The notes under the pieces are model-generated. The model ran no database searches, was not told the origin of the DNA, and saw only the letters and a list, made by a program, of their open reading frames with translations. 64,000 nt of DNA. Origin: Pseudophaeomoniella oleicola (lineage: Eukaryota; Ascomycota; Eurotiomycetes; Phaeomoniellales; Phaeomoniellaceae). The translations under genes were made by a program, and so were the position numbers. Shown one piece after another: positions 21,925-34,731 of this stretch (positions are counted from its first letter, which is position 1; each line of letters begins with the position of its first letter). The DNA is taken from the NCBI GenBank assembly GCA_003868215.1, contig QWDQ01000003.1:124001-188000 (forward strand), read 5' to 3'.

Positions 21925-22957
21925 AGGCGCATGTCACCGGCTAGAAACTCTTATCCAAGTGATATGTGAGAGTGTCGAGGATACAAGGGGTATGGAGTCG
22001 GATCGCACGAAGTATCGTAGCCTATTTGTAGTAAAAGTCGTATGCAGAAACAAAGGGTGTAGTAATCCAGGCTGAGTAAGGTCATGTATCATGAATATCA
22101 TAAGTGTTCATTATCTGTGGCACATCAAAGCCCATCCACAGGTCTCACTGTCAAGTGAATGAAAGCCATTGTTGGGCGGTCTGTTGGAAAGTGATGCACT
22201 TGGCTGGGTTGGCTCGTGCGCGCGTCCATCTCTCGCGTCGTAGTGGCTGGGCTATTCTGCCAACACTCACCGCTTGTCCTTCAAGTACTCAATCTGTACA
22301 GTTTTTGCTTAGGTCGAGAGTATCTAGTGTGTACCTAGGTTTATTCGTGGCTGGGTACCTATAGGTACATTGTCTACACAATGTTGATAGTATTCATGTA
22401 TACATGTACGAGAAGTTGAATGTTTGATTATTGTACTCCGTTTTAGGTAGATCTTTGATCAATAAGTGAAGGTCCACCTCCCGAGCCGTTAAACTGATAC
22501 CCGTAATTACCGCGACGTTTGTGGAGGAAAGTTACGACAGTTAAGTTATTACACGAACCCTCATCGCAGAGGCCCGTTTCAGCAACACGCGTCACTGTCG
22601 CGAGGCAAGTGGTAATAGTTGGAGAGCACCAATTCCTTGGCCCCAATGATTCTAACTCTTTATCTTTTCCGATTCTGGCTGAAAGGGAAGCCACTTGCAC
22701 CGTCGTATTTCCCGTGCATGGATAGGCTGATCGGACATGGATCTTTCTGTTCAGTCAATTCAGCCGACTTTCGATTCGATGAGCAGCTTACAAAGATACC
22801 GAGGTAGGCAAGAACCAACCCATATACCTCAGCAGCTTAGTTAGAGCTGCAGTCATATCATCCCTAGTGGACTTCATTGCCCCTGACCTGTCCTCGATGC
22901 TATGACAGGAAATGAGAAGAGAGAGACTGAGTCCTGCACTCTCGCTATAGATGTACC
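21925..22957. other. Divergent intergenic region, 1.0 kb
   Basis: Between the unknown protein and the GH43 gene. It contains GTACCTAGGT at 22331-22340 and a perfect 14-bp palindrome GTACCTATAGGTAC at 22355-22368. No gene seen. Confidence 0.5.
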
Positions 22958-24688
22958 ATGTCTTCCTACACCACAGATACCTTCAGGAACCCTATCATAC
23001 CCGGATTCAATCCGGATCCCTCAATTGTACGGTTGGAGAGCGACTTCTTCCTGGTGACTTCTTCCTTCGAGTATTTTCCCGGCTTGCCAATTTATCACAG
23101 CAAAGATTTAATCAAGTGGAATCTGATCGGTCACGCTCTTACCCGGCCGAGTCAAGTGAAAATAGCAACCCCTGAGCCTGGAGGTGGAATCTGGGCTCCC
23201 ACTCTTAGGTATCATGAAGGGGCCTTCTATATCTTGACATCTTGCTTCGACCGATACCGGCCGCAGTTTGATGATCGAGTATGGCCAAGAGGTTTCTATG
23301 TCAAGACCATGGACATCTGGGATTCAACGACTTGGTCTGATCCAGTATATTTCGATCACGTTGGATTTGACCACGATGTATGCATCTCCTTCTCTACTTC
23401 AGTTTCAATTCCTCTTCGAATTTATTAGCGATGTACAAGATCTCAGCCATTGAATGTATTGTCGCTTGCTGATACTGTTGCTTGTTGTTCTCCCCAGATA
23501 TTTTGGGATGATGACGGCACTGCGTATCTCTCCGCCACTTACCGCAAGCTCGTCCGTACGCCGGATTCAGAGATCAAAGATTTCGCCATTCACGTCTGCA
23601 CCGTGGATCTCTCCACCGGCAATTCTACATGTCCACCAAAACTTATTCGAGAGTCACCATCTGGTGTCTCGGAAGGTTCGCACATCATCAAGCGCGGTCG
23701 TTATTATTATCTCTTCACCGCGGAAGGCGGGACAGAAACTGGGCATTCTGAATGGGTCAGTCGTAGTGCTCGTGGACCATTTGGTCCTTGGGAGTTGGGC
23801 CCTACGAATCCACTGGTGCGGAATACCACGAAAGATGAGATCCAAAATACCGGCCACGCTGACATTGTGGAAGACTCCAATGGACGCTGGTGGGCTGTGC
23901 TATTGGCAGTGAGACCAACCAAGAAGCAGAACGGCTGGGAGAGGTCTGTCTTCGGAAGGGAGACGTTTCTGATTCCGGTTTCCTGGGAAGATGACTGGCC
24001 CATCTTCAATAACGGCCAGATGATCTCCCTAGAATCTCACGGCCAAGGTCTGTATTTGATCGAACATGGCGTTGAGTGGGAAGATGACTTTTCTTCGAGT
24101 GATCTACGGCCAGGCTGGTACAGAAAGAACAGTCCAGTCAAGGCTGACTACTCGTTACAAGCCCAACCATATAGTCTGCGCCTCTTCGGTAGTCCGTACA
24201 ATCTGTCTTCTCCAGCGTGCCCGACGCTGCTCCTCCGCAAGCAGACACATCGATCCTGCAGATGGGAGACCCGGCTATCATTTAGACCAACGGTGGGTGA
24301 TGTTGAAGCAGGGACCGCGGTATACTGGAACTATTTCACGTATAGCACCATAGGAATAACGTTATCTCCAGATGGGAAGAAGATAGTCAAGTTCAGACAT
24401 GCAAAAGGGACTGTCGTCGAGCACGCACTAGAGAGACCGGATTCAGAAGTCGCATTAGTGATCAGCTGTGGAAACAAATACAACTTTGGATACAGGGAAG
24501 AGAAGGGACCTCGCGATGAGACGGACCAGGAAGACTTCCACTGGCTTGGACACGTCTCCAACGAAGTGATGACCAGGGACCCTCCAATAGGCGCAGCGTT
24601 CACGGGAATGATGTTCGGATTGTACGCCTTTGGAGAACTGCAGCGATGCCTTGAGCCTGCCGACTTCAGATTCGCAAGGGTTTCTTAA
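22958..24688 (+). CDS. Glycoside hydrolase family 43, beta-xylosidase/arabinofuranosidase type
   Basis: Hydrolyses terminal xylose or arabinose units from hemicellulose oligosaccharides (family knowledge). One intron, 23378-23497, gives 536 aa. The five-bladed propeller starts at NPIIPGFNPDPSI with the catalytic-base Asp near residue 20. The pKa-modulating Asp lies in the FWDDDGTAYLS block straight after the splice, and the acid Glu in SEGSHIIKRG. From about residue 330 (EWEDDFSSSDLRPGWY) the C-terminal beta-sandwich of the GH43_C2 type begins, as in fungal and bacterial beta-xylosidases. There is no signal peptide, so the enzyme is probably intracellular and acts on imported xylo-oligomers (inference). 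An out-of-frame ATG lies 7 nt upstream of the start. Confidence 0.93.
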
Positions 24689-25207
24689 CAATGGACCATC
24701 GTATCTCAATTGATTTCCGAGATATGCCGAACTGCCCTGATCATGATGCCGAAGTGTGCTTGATTCGAGCGATCAAATAAAGCTTTCATATACCACCAAC
24801 AAGTCATATCGAATATCCGGAAAGTCATAGATAGAGCTCTAGATGCCTCGATAGGGTACTCATTTAAGGTGCTCAGATCGTGGAGATTCCCTACTTCACA
24901 AGTCGTTGGTCTTTGAAAAGTCAACGTAAAACATTGAATAAAATAAATCCATGAGGTTTCGCTTCAACAGTGGTATCAATGTGCGGCATTAGTACGTGGA
25001 TGATTTGAAGGTGAGGTGCTTGTTGTCGTTTCTAAGACGAGCGGAGGTCTTTGGTTTGTGGGGCGGACTCTTCATACAGCAGACGCGTTGGCTGAGTCAT
25101 CCATGCAATCTCACATTCATGATCAATGTCAGGCAATTACTTCCGTTGCTATATAGGGATGCAGAGATCAGCAACGTACCTTTTGAGGTTCAGGTTTGCG
25201 AAATTAA
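24689..25207. other. Intergenic, 0.5 kb
   Basis: 3' flank of GH43 and promoter of the cofactor D gene. No gene or repeat stands out. Confidence 0.45.
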
Positions 25208-28200
25208 ATGGATGCTGCAGAGGATAACAACGATGTCAAGTTATACCGCGCCTCCGGAAGTCTTATTGAGGCCTTGGAGAGGAAACTGCCACGATTGATC
25301 TACAAACCTCCCTACGATGGCCCTGAATCGAAGATCCGCCATTATGTCCTCAAACGCAAGTATGAAGAAATAGATCGGGTGGTCAGTGATGCCAGCATGT
25401 AATTGTTGAATCGACGAACTAATGCTCAAACAGTTGGACACCTTTCAAGAATGGCCACAACTATTGGATTCCAAACTACCTTCTTTCCTCTCTATACTTA
25501 ATGATGGCTTTCTTTCGTATCTGTCCACGTCCCCTCACGAGTATATGCCTGATCGATTGCATGACGCCCTCCCTCTTCCGCGTGTCATATGCAAGCTTTT
25601 GTACACATTCTGCAAGGTCCGTGGGCAGAAGGTGATTGTGCGGTTCCTGAGCAACGAGCCGCGTTATCTGCAACCCATGATCGATGCTTTCAGGACGTGG
25701 GAAGCTGTCGTAATCACCAATCCGACAAACGGTGATGGGAAGCCTTTTGTGTGGGAAGAGAAATATGTCATGCTGTTGTGGCTGTCACATCTCATGCTGA
25801 TCCCGTTTGACCTTACGACAGCTTCATATGGGGACGCTGTTGCTTCGACTGATGTACAAACCAATTTTTCTTCGTCGCTTCCTCCAGTAACATTATCCAT
25901 CCTTACTCTCGGAATTGACAACTTAAGTGTTCCTGGTAAGGAGAGGGAAACAGCCAGCCTTTTGCTTGTTCGACTCGCTCTGAGGCCGGATATGCAGAAA
26001 GCCGGCGTCTTGGACGGCTTAGTCAAGTTGATGCTGACGCGACTGGCGACCTACGAAGGCGACTCTTCCCTACCAGTATATCATCTCCTCGGTACGTTAG
26101 CAGTTTTATCTGGGCTCTTCAATTCCGGGTCTGATGAGGATGTGGCGCCTTTCTTGCGAAGATGTTTCCAAGCGTGTCATCAGGCCGCTTCTGGTCCATC
26201 TGCGGATAGCCACGCTATTAACTCATCGGCGAATAGCAGGAAGCTCCTCATTAAGATCCTCCGGTCGATTTGCCTCAAAGCCATTCTACTTGAAAGCAGA
26301 GATTCTCAGAGGATGCACGCCGACCAACTCTCTGAGATTCTTGAAGAGGCCATCGACTACCTTCTGCAAGCATTAGCCGACAAAGACACACCTATCCGCT
26401 TCGCTGCCAGCAAGGCCTTGAGCATGATCACGCTCAAGCTGGAGCCGGCAATGGCAGCGGAAATTGTTGAGGCCGTCATTGGCTCTTTGGGTGAGGATTT
26501 ACTTTATGAGATGCCTGGAAGTGGGAAGTTGGTCCTGAGCACAGACCTAATCCCTGATCAGGCTCGTATCCTGAAGCCGAATATGACTGCGGTTGATCCA
26601 ATGCGATGGCAGGGTCTCATGCTCACTCTTGCTCATCTCCTTTACAGGCGCTGTCCTCCTACCTATCAACTGCCGGAGATCCTCAAGTCTTTATTGGCCG
26701 GTTTATTATTCGAGCAAAGGACTCCGACCGGCGTTTCGGTAGGTACCGGAGTCCGGGATGCAGCGTGCTTTGGGCTGTGGTCACTTTCTCGAAAATATAG
26801 TACCTCAGAACTCATGGAGGTCGATATGGATCCCCTCCGACCGTTGGTAGCTTCGAAGGACCGTCATTTTCCTGAAAACGTTATCCAACTGGTGGCATGT
26901 CAACTTGTCTCATCGGCATGTCTTGATCCGTCGGGAAATATCAGAAGAGGCTCCTCGGCAGCTCTACAGGAGCTCGTTGGACGCCATCCAAATACAATCG
27001 CACACGGAATACAACTTGTTCAAACAGTAGACTATCACGCCATAGCTCGACGCTCTCGCGCAGTTCTGGAAGTAGCAGTCGCAGCTGCTCAGCTGTCGCC
27101 ATTATATCATGCTTCATTGATGCAGGAGTTGTATGGGTGGCAAGGGATCAGGTCTGCCGATGCTGAATCACGCCGCATTGCAGCTTCAGCCGTTGGCGTC
27201 TTATGTCGGCTCACAACCCCTCACTCTGTCAACTCTACGATCGAATATCTAGTTTCGTGTCTAAGACCACTGCCATCGAAGGCGAGGGGCTCCGTTCTAG
27301 AAACCCGACATGGTTTACTCCTTGCCTTGAGCGCCGCAACTCGTCTTCCTTCGGAAACGAATCAAAAACTGTGTCCGGTGGGTTCAGACATTGATTATGA
27401 ACATCTACAAGGCATTGTCGACTCTTTCCACGACCAGTCGTTGCTTTTCGGAGAGCCACTCAAGCGGAATGCAATCCGTTCCGAACTGATGTTCGAATCT
27501 TTGGCCAGTATTGTCATAGCGATATGCCAATGCACGCAAATATTAACCAAAGAGCTCATCTTATCAGAACCTAAAGTCGACTTCATCATTGAACGGCTCT
27601 CGCTACATCTAGAAAGCGAAAATGACATTGTGATCGAAAAGAGCACGCAAGCCGTAAGGAGCCTTTTTAGTATTCTTGACCCGGATCATCATCAGAAGAT
27701 ACTGTTGAGTTGGCTGGACGTAAGGGAAAGAAGTAGTCGAGCTTTTAGCAGCAAAGGTAGGATCTCTGCCCTTGGGGCAATCGTCAATTTGCTCGACGGG
27801 AACCTGGCATCTGGAGTCAATGCACAGCTACAGGACTTTGTACTGGGGCCATGGCCTGTTGAAGTCAGAATATCCGCTCTTCGTAGTCTAGCAGATGCAC
27901 AGTTGGATGCAGGTAAGTACCCTGAGTACAAGGAGTGAGACAACAACTCACGGTATCATCAGGCTACAAGGGAACTCCGTCTGTGGATATAACTGCGATA
28001 CTGCGCTGTGGCCTATCAGATTACACAACGGACCAGCGAGGTGATATCGGGTCACTCGCACGATTGGAAGCAATCAAATATACGAAGATCGCTATTGAGG
28101 CGAGTCCAGATCTGCGAGTGGATCAAGTGTTCATTCAACAAGTAGTCTCCTTGGTCGTCAGGCTTGCCGCAGAGAAATTGGATAAAGTCCGATATCAAGC

Positions 28201-29044
28201 CTGGATCTGTCTGGAAGCGTGGTGGCAGAATGTAGCAATAGATATCCCTGTCACTGACCTCCCAACCACTCGGATTGCTTCTTCTCCGCTACAGATCCCA
28301 CGGCTTACCCACACATTCCAACACTCAGCCGAGACCTCTCAACCGGATTACTTTCTCCAGCTCCTGTCCCTCTTCGAGGTCCCATACTTCAGTCAGCCTT
28401 TACTTCAAGGCTTTATATCCTCCGCCTCCGCCGGCACCGAAACGCTCCTCCGCTCCAGCCGGTTCGCACTCGTCTCCTACATCCTTGCCACCCGCCACCC
28501 CACTGCAACAGCCTCCCACTCACCCATCGAATTTGATATTCTCCAAACCCTAACCTCAATACTCTCCTCCACCATCCTCGACGACCGCTACGCGATCCCC
28601 TCCCTCGACATCCTCGGCTTCCTCCTCACCCAGAACCTCGCCGGAAATACCGCCTCCCCTTCCTCCGCCGAAAGACAGCTCTACAAACAAGCCTTCCAGC
28701 TCGTCCAGAAAGCCCACTTCAAGACCTCGAGCATCCCCCGACTCGAAGCGAGCCTGTACGCATACGAAGGGTTAGCGCTCGTCAGCGGCGGTGTCGGGAG
28801 GGACGTGCGGAAGAAATTGGCCGGCATGCTGGTGCATCCGTATCCACGGGTCAGGAGCGCTGTCGCGGACGCGTTGTTTGTCGTATGTAGCGTTGGGGGT
28901 GACGGTGACGGTGATGGTGATGCAAACAGAAAGAAGAAGGAGGTCGTTGGAGATGTGCTGAGGAAGCTGGATTGGAGTGTGAGCCCGAAAGGGTTGAAGG
29001 AAGATGTCGAGAGGATCAAAAGCATAGTTGTGGGGGGCGCGTAG
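25208..29044 (+). CDS. CIN1: Tubulin-folding cofactor D (tubulin-specific chaperone D)
   Basis: Captures beta-tubulin and, with cofactors C and E, helps assemble the alpha/beta dimer and stimulates tubulin GTP hydrolysis. Introns 25382-25433 and 27913-27962 give 1244 aa, the normal length. It is an all-helical HEAT/ARM repeat protein. Family blocks seen: the early LYTFCKVRGQKVIVRF, then YVMLLWLSHLMLIPFDL near residue 185, a run of armadillo-like helices (AASKALSMITLKL and VRDAACFGLWSLSRKY), and the C-terminal GLSDYTTDQRGDIGS, the best diagnostic of cofactor D. After residue about 1180 a GDGDGDGD-rich loop is followed by a final helix. The downstream gene converges, with 189 bp between the stops. 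Also known as Alp1 in fission yeast. Confidence 0.95.
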
Positions 29045-29128
29045 ATAGATATACAGATGATTTTTGACCTATTTGATGGAGGGAGAGGATATAACATAAA
29101 CCCTCCCCGCAGATTATATCAGGAGCTA

Positions 29129-29158
29129 ATCAACCCCGATCAACCCCGATCAACCCCA
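29129..29158. repeat. Three tandem copies of a 10-mer (ATCAACCCCG)
   Basis: Three head-to-tail copies, the last diverging at its end, followed by CCAAACCCAAC-like simple sequence to about 29215. It fills the space between two convergent genes. C-rich on the plus strand; probably slippage-derived. Confidence 0.8.
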
Positions 29159-29233
29159 ACCAAACCCAACTCTTCCTCCATCCCATCCCAACCCATACCA
29201 AACCCAACCCAACCTTAAGCGTCAGTGACTTTA

Positions 29234-30553
29234 TCAAACCTTCCTCCCCCTCACCATCCTCCCCAACGCCTCCCTTATATTCTTCTCGCTATACCCTTCC
29301 CAGATCTCGTACAAGCTGACGATCTCCTGCGTCGCGTCGATGACTTTTTCAATGTCGATTTCGCTCTCGGCGAGGAACGTGATCACTTTGTCGGTTTTTT
29401 CGGATGTGGTGGACTGTGGTGCTTGGGAAGATGAGGATGATGATTGAGAGGTAGGGTTGGTGGTGGGGTTGGTGGTGGAAGGAGTGGTGAGGGATGAGGT
29501 GGAGTCGCGGAGAGTGGAGGCGAGGGAGCGAGTGCTGCCGCTGGCGCTGCCGCTGCCGCCGAGGGTGGAGGGGGTGTTTGGGGGGAAGGAGGTGGGGGGT
29601 CGTGGGGGGAGGGCGTGGAAGGGTTGTTGGGTGTTGGGTGGTTGTTGTTGTCCTTGTTGTCCTTGTTGGGAGGCGGCGATGGAGTGGATGTTGAGACCGG
29701 GAGCACGGGTGGAGGGGAAGACGACGGCGAGGAAGATGGCCATGATGGCGATTATATGGGGAGGATATATCAGGGGTAGATCGGTGAGGTAGCTATCGTT
29801 GACGATTGACCAGGCCATTGCTGTCTCTTCTTGGGTAAGGTTGAGGCTCCATTTCTTCAGCGCTTTCTCTGATTTGGAATTGTCGGCCGATGATGCATTC
29901 TGGCCGTGTCCTTGGTTGATCGAGTTATTGTAGCTCTGACCTTGGCCATAACCGTAGCTCTGGTGCTGTTGGAAGGCATTCGACAAGTTCATACCCACGC
30001 CCAGTCCGGCACCGCCAACCCCGCTTGCACCGCCACCACTGTTCGGCATGGCATAGTGATCCCCCCTACCACTCAATTCGCCCACTAACGAGTATGGATG
30101 AAAGACTATAAGCTGACTCCGTAAGGCGCTGATTACCTCAAACTCGCATTCGCCCATACGGTAGACGTCACCAGGGATATGGTCCTGCCACAAGTTCTTC
30201 GCTTCTGTCAGCACGAGGCGAATGTGATGAGGTAACTCTTCCGTCTTGCTCGCTAGGTAAAAGCATGTTGCGAGAAGTAAGAATGGATTGGTTGTACGAA
30301 TAGGTCGGAGAAGCCAGTAGCGAGAAAGATAGACCAATGTCGTGGAGAGAATAGGTTGGCGAGTCGGTAAACGACGGGCCAGCTTCAGAAGTTGATCGCG
30401 GAGGAAAATGGAGATCAGACGTTGGTCTGGTAGCTGGTATTGGGCGGTGAGATTTGGGTGAGAGGACTCGAGTCCAGCTCGGAGAGACTGGAGCTTTGCT
30501 CTGGTAAAAGTCCAGTGTAGATGATGGGTAGAGGTCCAGTAATTGGCAGCCAT
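29234..30553 (-). CDS. SSN8: Cyclin C, RNA polymerase II Mediator kinase-module subunit
   Basis: Partner of the Mediator kinase Cdk8/Ssn3; the module modulates transcription initiation. I choose the ATG at 30553, giving MAANYWTSTH, the family N-terminus, and 439 aa; an in-frame ATG at 30592 would add 13 residues. The cyclin box includes LPDQRLISIFLRDQLLKLARRL, the TNPFLLLATCFYLASKTEELP helix and GECEFEVISALRSQLIVFHPY. The second cyclin fold is interrupted by a Gly/Gln/Ser-rich insert (about 175-240), and the C-terminus carries a QQGQQGQQQ tract and Ser/Thr/Pro-rich low complexity before a final conserved helix. Such inserts are common in filamentous fungal SSN8. Single exon. Confidence 0.93.
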   Translation of the reverse strand: MAANYWTSTHHLHWTFTRAKLQSLRAGLESSHPNLTAQYQLPDQRLISIFLRDQLLKLARRLPTRQPILSTTLVYLSRYWLLRPIRTTNPFLLLATCFYLASKTEELPHHIRLVLTEAKNLWQDHIPGDVYRMGECEFEVISALRSQLIVFHPYSLVGELSGRGDHYAMPNSGGGASGVGGAGLGVGMNLSNAFQQHQSYGYGQGQSYNNSINQGHGQNASSADNSKSEKALKKWSLNLTQEETAMAWSIVNDSYLTDLPLIYPPHIIAIMAIFLAVVFPSTRAPGLNIHSIAASQQGQQGQQQPPNTQQPFHALPPRPPTSFPPNTPSTLGGSGSASGSTRSLASTLRDSTSSLTTPSTTNPTTNPTSQSSSSSSQAPQSTTSEKTDKVITFLAESEIDIEKVIDATQEIVSLYEIWEGYSEKNIREALGRMVRGRKV

Positions 30554-31298
30554 CACCTCAATCCGTCTTGCAGAGGATTTGTACCTCTCCAAAGGAAAAG
30601 CAGTTATTGGATAGCGTTATAGCAAGATAGCGTCTAGAGAACATGAGGAGCTGTGATGGATCCAATCAACGTGTAATCGTGACAGGTAAACTTGTCTTCT
30701 TCATATTGCTACCGGAGCCTCATTCATAAAAGCTGCATAGTCGTTTGGTGGTGAAGATATTGACATTCAACTGTAGATTTGTTGGTACGTGCTAGAATAA
30801 ATTATTCGATTGACGATTGTCCGGCTCTGTGTGTCATGCCTTCATCTGGATGAGTGAAACAGTTATTCTGTAGAAGATCTGGGATGAGAAATAAAAGCAA
30901 ATTAATTAGCTTGCCCGTCTAGAACTCGTTGTCTCTATCCAGCACCCAAGAACCCAACTTCTGTAAGGTAGGTCGTCGTCGCTATCAAAGTACAGTAGCT
31001 TGTCACAATCTTACGTAAAGTAACCTCAGGCGACCTTGGAAGTCACGCAGGTATTGTCATTTTCGTATTTCAAGGTACCAGATGAGAAATGTGGGACAGT
31101 TCTGAGAGGCAGTTCAACGCTTTTGTTATTGATTGCTGCCAATTGATAAGATATCTAGATCTTCTTCTGATCGATTGCTTATCTACTACAAACAACGAGA
31201 GACGTCGTGCCTATGAGTGCTCATGAATGGCGGCGAGTGCGGCTGACGATAACAGATGCCTGATGCTCGCTGGAGCGGTATTGACAATCCATACCCAA
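30554..31298. promoter_or_regulatory. Divergent promoter region, SSN8 / Zn2Cys6 regulator
   Basis: 745 bp between divergent starts, fairly AT-rich around 30700-31190. No gene seen. Confidence 0.45.
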
Positions 31299-33591
31299 AT
31301 GCCAATCGAGAACTCTACTTCGCAAACGCCGATGAAGCGCGTATCACGTGCTTGTCTGTTATGTCGGCAAAGGAAGTCCAAATGTGATCTGTAGGTAATC
31401 ACCGTGATCCTTTGGTGCCTCTCCCGCTTACCCATCCATTGTGTATGCGTCGGCTTTTGCTGACTTGTAAAGTGATATATCGGGAGGTGCTCCGCCTTGC
31501 GGTCGTTGCCTGAAGGATAACCGTGAATGTGTCCTGGGTAGCTCCAATAGGGGTGGTGCTCGAATCCGCAAGAAGAAGAGAAGCGTCTCGGGGGGCGAGA
31601 CCCTGTCAAGAACAACAGGCAGCCTTCCTGGCTCAGAGCAGGGACCTTTGCCAAACCTCGACCTACATAGAGCTGCCGGTTCAGAGCGATCAGCGACTGA
31701 CAAAGTTCCGAGGCCAACGGAAGGACCGACTACGTTCGGTGGCCAAGAGGATGCTGTCCCTTCTTCTCCAGAGAGTCCGACAGGAACTACTCTTCCAACA
31801 AATCCGTCCGATGCATGGCAGCTACTCAGGGACGTGGCTGTTGGTAACGCCAGTGGAGATCAAGGTGCATCTCATGATCAGAGTCTTCGTCGTGGAAGCG
31901 ATGTCGGCCTTTCCGCTAAGCATGGATCAACAATCCGAGGAATTTGGTCATATCGTCTCGTACGCGAAGGTCACTTAACTCGAGAAATCGTTGCCGGCTT
32001 GATCAAGGACTTTAAGGAGCACTATCACGCCTACCTGCCACTTGTCCCGAGTCAATACTACGAGCCAGACGCTCTAGATCAGTTTGCGGTGGAGAGTAAA
32101 CATCTGTTAACAGCCATACTGACCATTGCCTCCAAAGACATTCCTGGTGAACACAACTACGTTCACGAATGTTGTTCGCGTTATATGCATGATTTGATAG
32201 CAAGCATAGCAGCAGGAACTGATTGTGATGTTGAGGCCGTGGAAGCCCTCCTATTGCTTGCAGAATGGGTCCCCCATGGCCTTCGCAAGTCCGGCCAAGC
32301 GGTTGGCCGAGGCGAGGAAGACCGAACGGCATGGATGCATGTTGGTATGGCTCTACGTACAGGCTACTTCCTCGGGCTGGACAGAACTTCTTTCAGGAGC
32401 GAGAATAAAGAAGAAGACCGGGCAATTAGCAGGAAACGGCTGGCATGGACATGCTGCTATATTTCTGATAGACTAATATCATGCCGAATTGGTAAGGCTT
32501 TTTGGTCCAGGGGGCCTGGACCTATGACTGGACTTTCAAGTCAAGACTTCCCATCTCTGCAGCCTGCTAATCCTGGGGACGAGAATCATGCTCGAATTTT
32601 CAAGGCTGTGTTGGATCTAACTCAGATTTACTCTACCGTACACGACATCCTCTACACAGCCACAAGAGCAAACGGACAGATGGTTCTCATGGGCGACTAC
32701 GTGAAATATATTGACGAATTCCGGAGCACAATATCACGTTGGCATCAGCAGTATGGCGCGCTAATATGTTCGCCCCATATTAAAGTGACGCTCGATCTCT
32801 CATACCACTATCTTCAGCTATACACAAACGCTTTCGCGTTCCAAGCGGCAATTTCGCAGGCACTTGCTAGACGGGAAAGAGGAGACGGTCACCCTGGGCG
32901 GGATTACCTCCGGAAGTTGTTCAAGGACATCGGCGGCATGCCGGATGCAAGGTTCATCTTCAGATCCATCGAATCTGCGAAGCAATACCTTTCCATATTC
33001 ACGACGTATGTCGATGCCCAGACGTTGCGATATATGCCGATACGATTCTATCTATATTGCATATATTCCGCGGTCTTCCTCTACAAGGCGCGTTCATTCG
33101 GGGCATTACGATCATCAGAGGAACCGCAGATCTCAGAGATGATCACCGCCACTGTCACCAAGCTGAAGCAGGCAAGCGTAAATCCTCAAGATTCTGGAGC
33201 TCGCTATGCTCGACTGCTAGAGCTCCTCTGGCAAAAATCAAAACCTATGCCAGCAACCGAAGGGACTATTAACCATATCTCCCCGACCGCAAACATGCTT
33301 ACACCTCCTTCAGTTCGACCTTCAGAGACAGGAAGCGCTGGTGTTCACTCAAACAATAGTCCTACAGATGGATTTTCATGGCTTGACCTTGGCGCAACTG
33401 CAGATTACGCATCGGCAGATCAATTCGGGAAGTCGCTCCCAGGTATGATGGGGAGTGGTGCTGTGAACGATGACATTTCGATGGGCCTGAACTTCCTGCC
33501 TCGACCTCCGACTCACGGTGTTGACCTTTCTTCACAACAGCAATACCCCTGGCAAACGAACCTAGATTTCGCTGGTGGTCTACCGTTTTAG
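31299..33591 (+). CDS. Zn2Cys6 transcription factor with fungal middle homology region
   Basis: Sequence-specific nuclear regulator of 736 aa. The first exon (31299-31390) carries the first half of the zinc cluster; the intron at 31391-31472 falls inside the cluster, and splicing gives CLLCRQRKSKCDL joined to DISGGAPPCGRCLKDNREC, the six-cysteine pattern CX2CX6CX9CX2CX6C. A basic linker (RIRKKKRS) follows. Residues about 200-500 form the fungal-specific middle region, with a good LAEWVPHGL...AWMHVGMALRTGYFLGLDR block and KRLAWTCCYISDRLISCRIGK. The C-terminus is Ser/Pro-rich, with a possible activation segment (DGFSWLDLG). It resembles activators of amino-acid or carbon catabolism, but I cannot name its targets. 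The next two genes encode an SDR and a polyol-type dehydrogenase, which are plausible targets (inference). Confidence 0.9.
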
Positions 33592-33872
33592 AGACCGGGC
33601 CTTTTTCTACCGGCAATTTATCGGCAATCGACACGTTGCAGTCAATTGCCGTGGTTTCAATAGCCGCTAATTCTCAGAATCGGACGAAGTCCGCAGTGCC
33701 CCTCTATTTGCTAGGCGATTGCGGGGGAGTCCCTCGGGCGAGGTGACATAGCAACATGGCCGTCAAATCAGGTCTGGTCGATACGAGACGGTGCCAAAAG
33801 GTGTTCTATTCGCCGGAGACAAGCTCGCCTGAGTCTACATGAGTATTGATATCCTCTTGTTTGGTTCCATTT

Positions 33873-34731
33873 ATGACAGCAAGAATGTCGGTCAATAACG
33901 AGATCAAAGGTCGCCTCGCGCTGGTAACAGGTGCTTCAGGTGGGTATGATGACCAACAGAGGTTGACTCTCTTTCTCTTGAATTGACTGACAGATTCATG
34001 CTTTGAACAGCATTGGCGCAGCTTGTGCCCGTGAACTGGCCTCGCATGGTGCCAACCTCGCTCTTACCTACTCTTCTAACAAGACATCTGTCGATACACT
34101 GATCTCGGAGCTCTCCTCAGCCACTGGTCCATCTTCCGCGTCTCCTATTCAACTCACTGCTCACAAAGTTGACATGTCCTCCACAGAAGACATCAACAAC
34201 CTGTTCAACGAGATCAAATCCTCTCACGGCCATATTCCCGACATCCTGATCTCCAACGCCGGCTACGGTCGCCGTATCTCCGAAATCGAAGACATCCCCC
34301 TCTCGGAATTCGAATACATGCTCCGCGTCAACCTCACCGCCTCCTTCCTCCTCACGCAACACTGCGTCCCCCACATGCGCTCCCAACACTGGGGCCGCAT
34401 AATCTACATCACCTCCATCGCCGCCTACGGCGGAGGCATCAACGGCTGCCACTACGCCGCCTCCAAGGGCGGCCTGATCGCACTCGGCAAAAACCTATCC
34501 ACACGCCTCGCCCACGACGGCATCACCGTCAACGACGTCGCGCCCGCCATGATCGGCGAAACGGGTATGATCCCCGACGCGCGCATGCTGGAAGGTACGC
34601 CGGGGGATGTCAGCGGTATACCCGTCGGGCGACTCGGGACGCCGAAAGAGGTCGCGGAGGCGGTCACGATGTTTGTTAGGAGCGGGTATACCACCGGCCA
34701 GAGTCTGGTTATGAGCGGAGGATTGAAGTAG
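33873..34731 (+). CDS. Short-chain dehydrogenase/reductase, 3-oxoacyl-reductase-like
   Basis: One intron at 33944-34010 splits the cofactor motif; splicing restores TGASGGIGAACAREL. Two in-frame ATGs (33873 and 33885) are possible, giving 263 or 259 aa; the second has the better context. The active site has the NAGYG motif, serine in IYITSIAAYGG, and tyrosine/lysine in HYAASKGGLIALG, all complete. The end, SGYTTGQSLVMSGGLK, replaces the usual VTGQxLxVDGG. The coding part after the splice is notably GC-rich with C-ending codons. It lies between the Zn2Cys6 gene and the polyol dehydrogenase. Substrate unknown. Confidence 0.88.

Noticed and set aside
29383-29706. Proline-rich frame overlapping SSN8
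   Set aside because: An alternate-frame shadow of the Ser/Thr/Gln-rich SSN8 C-terminus.
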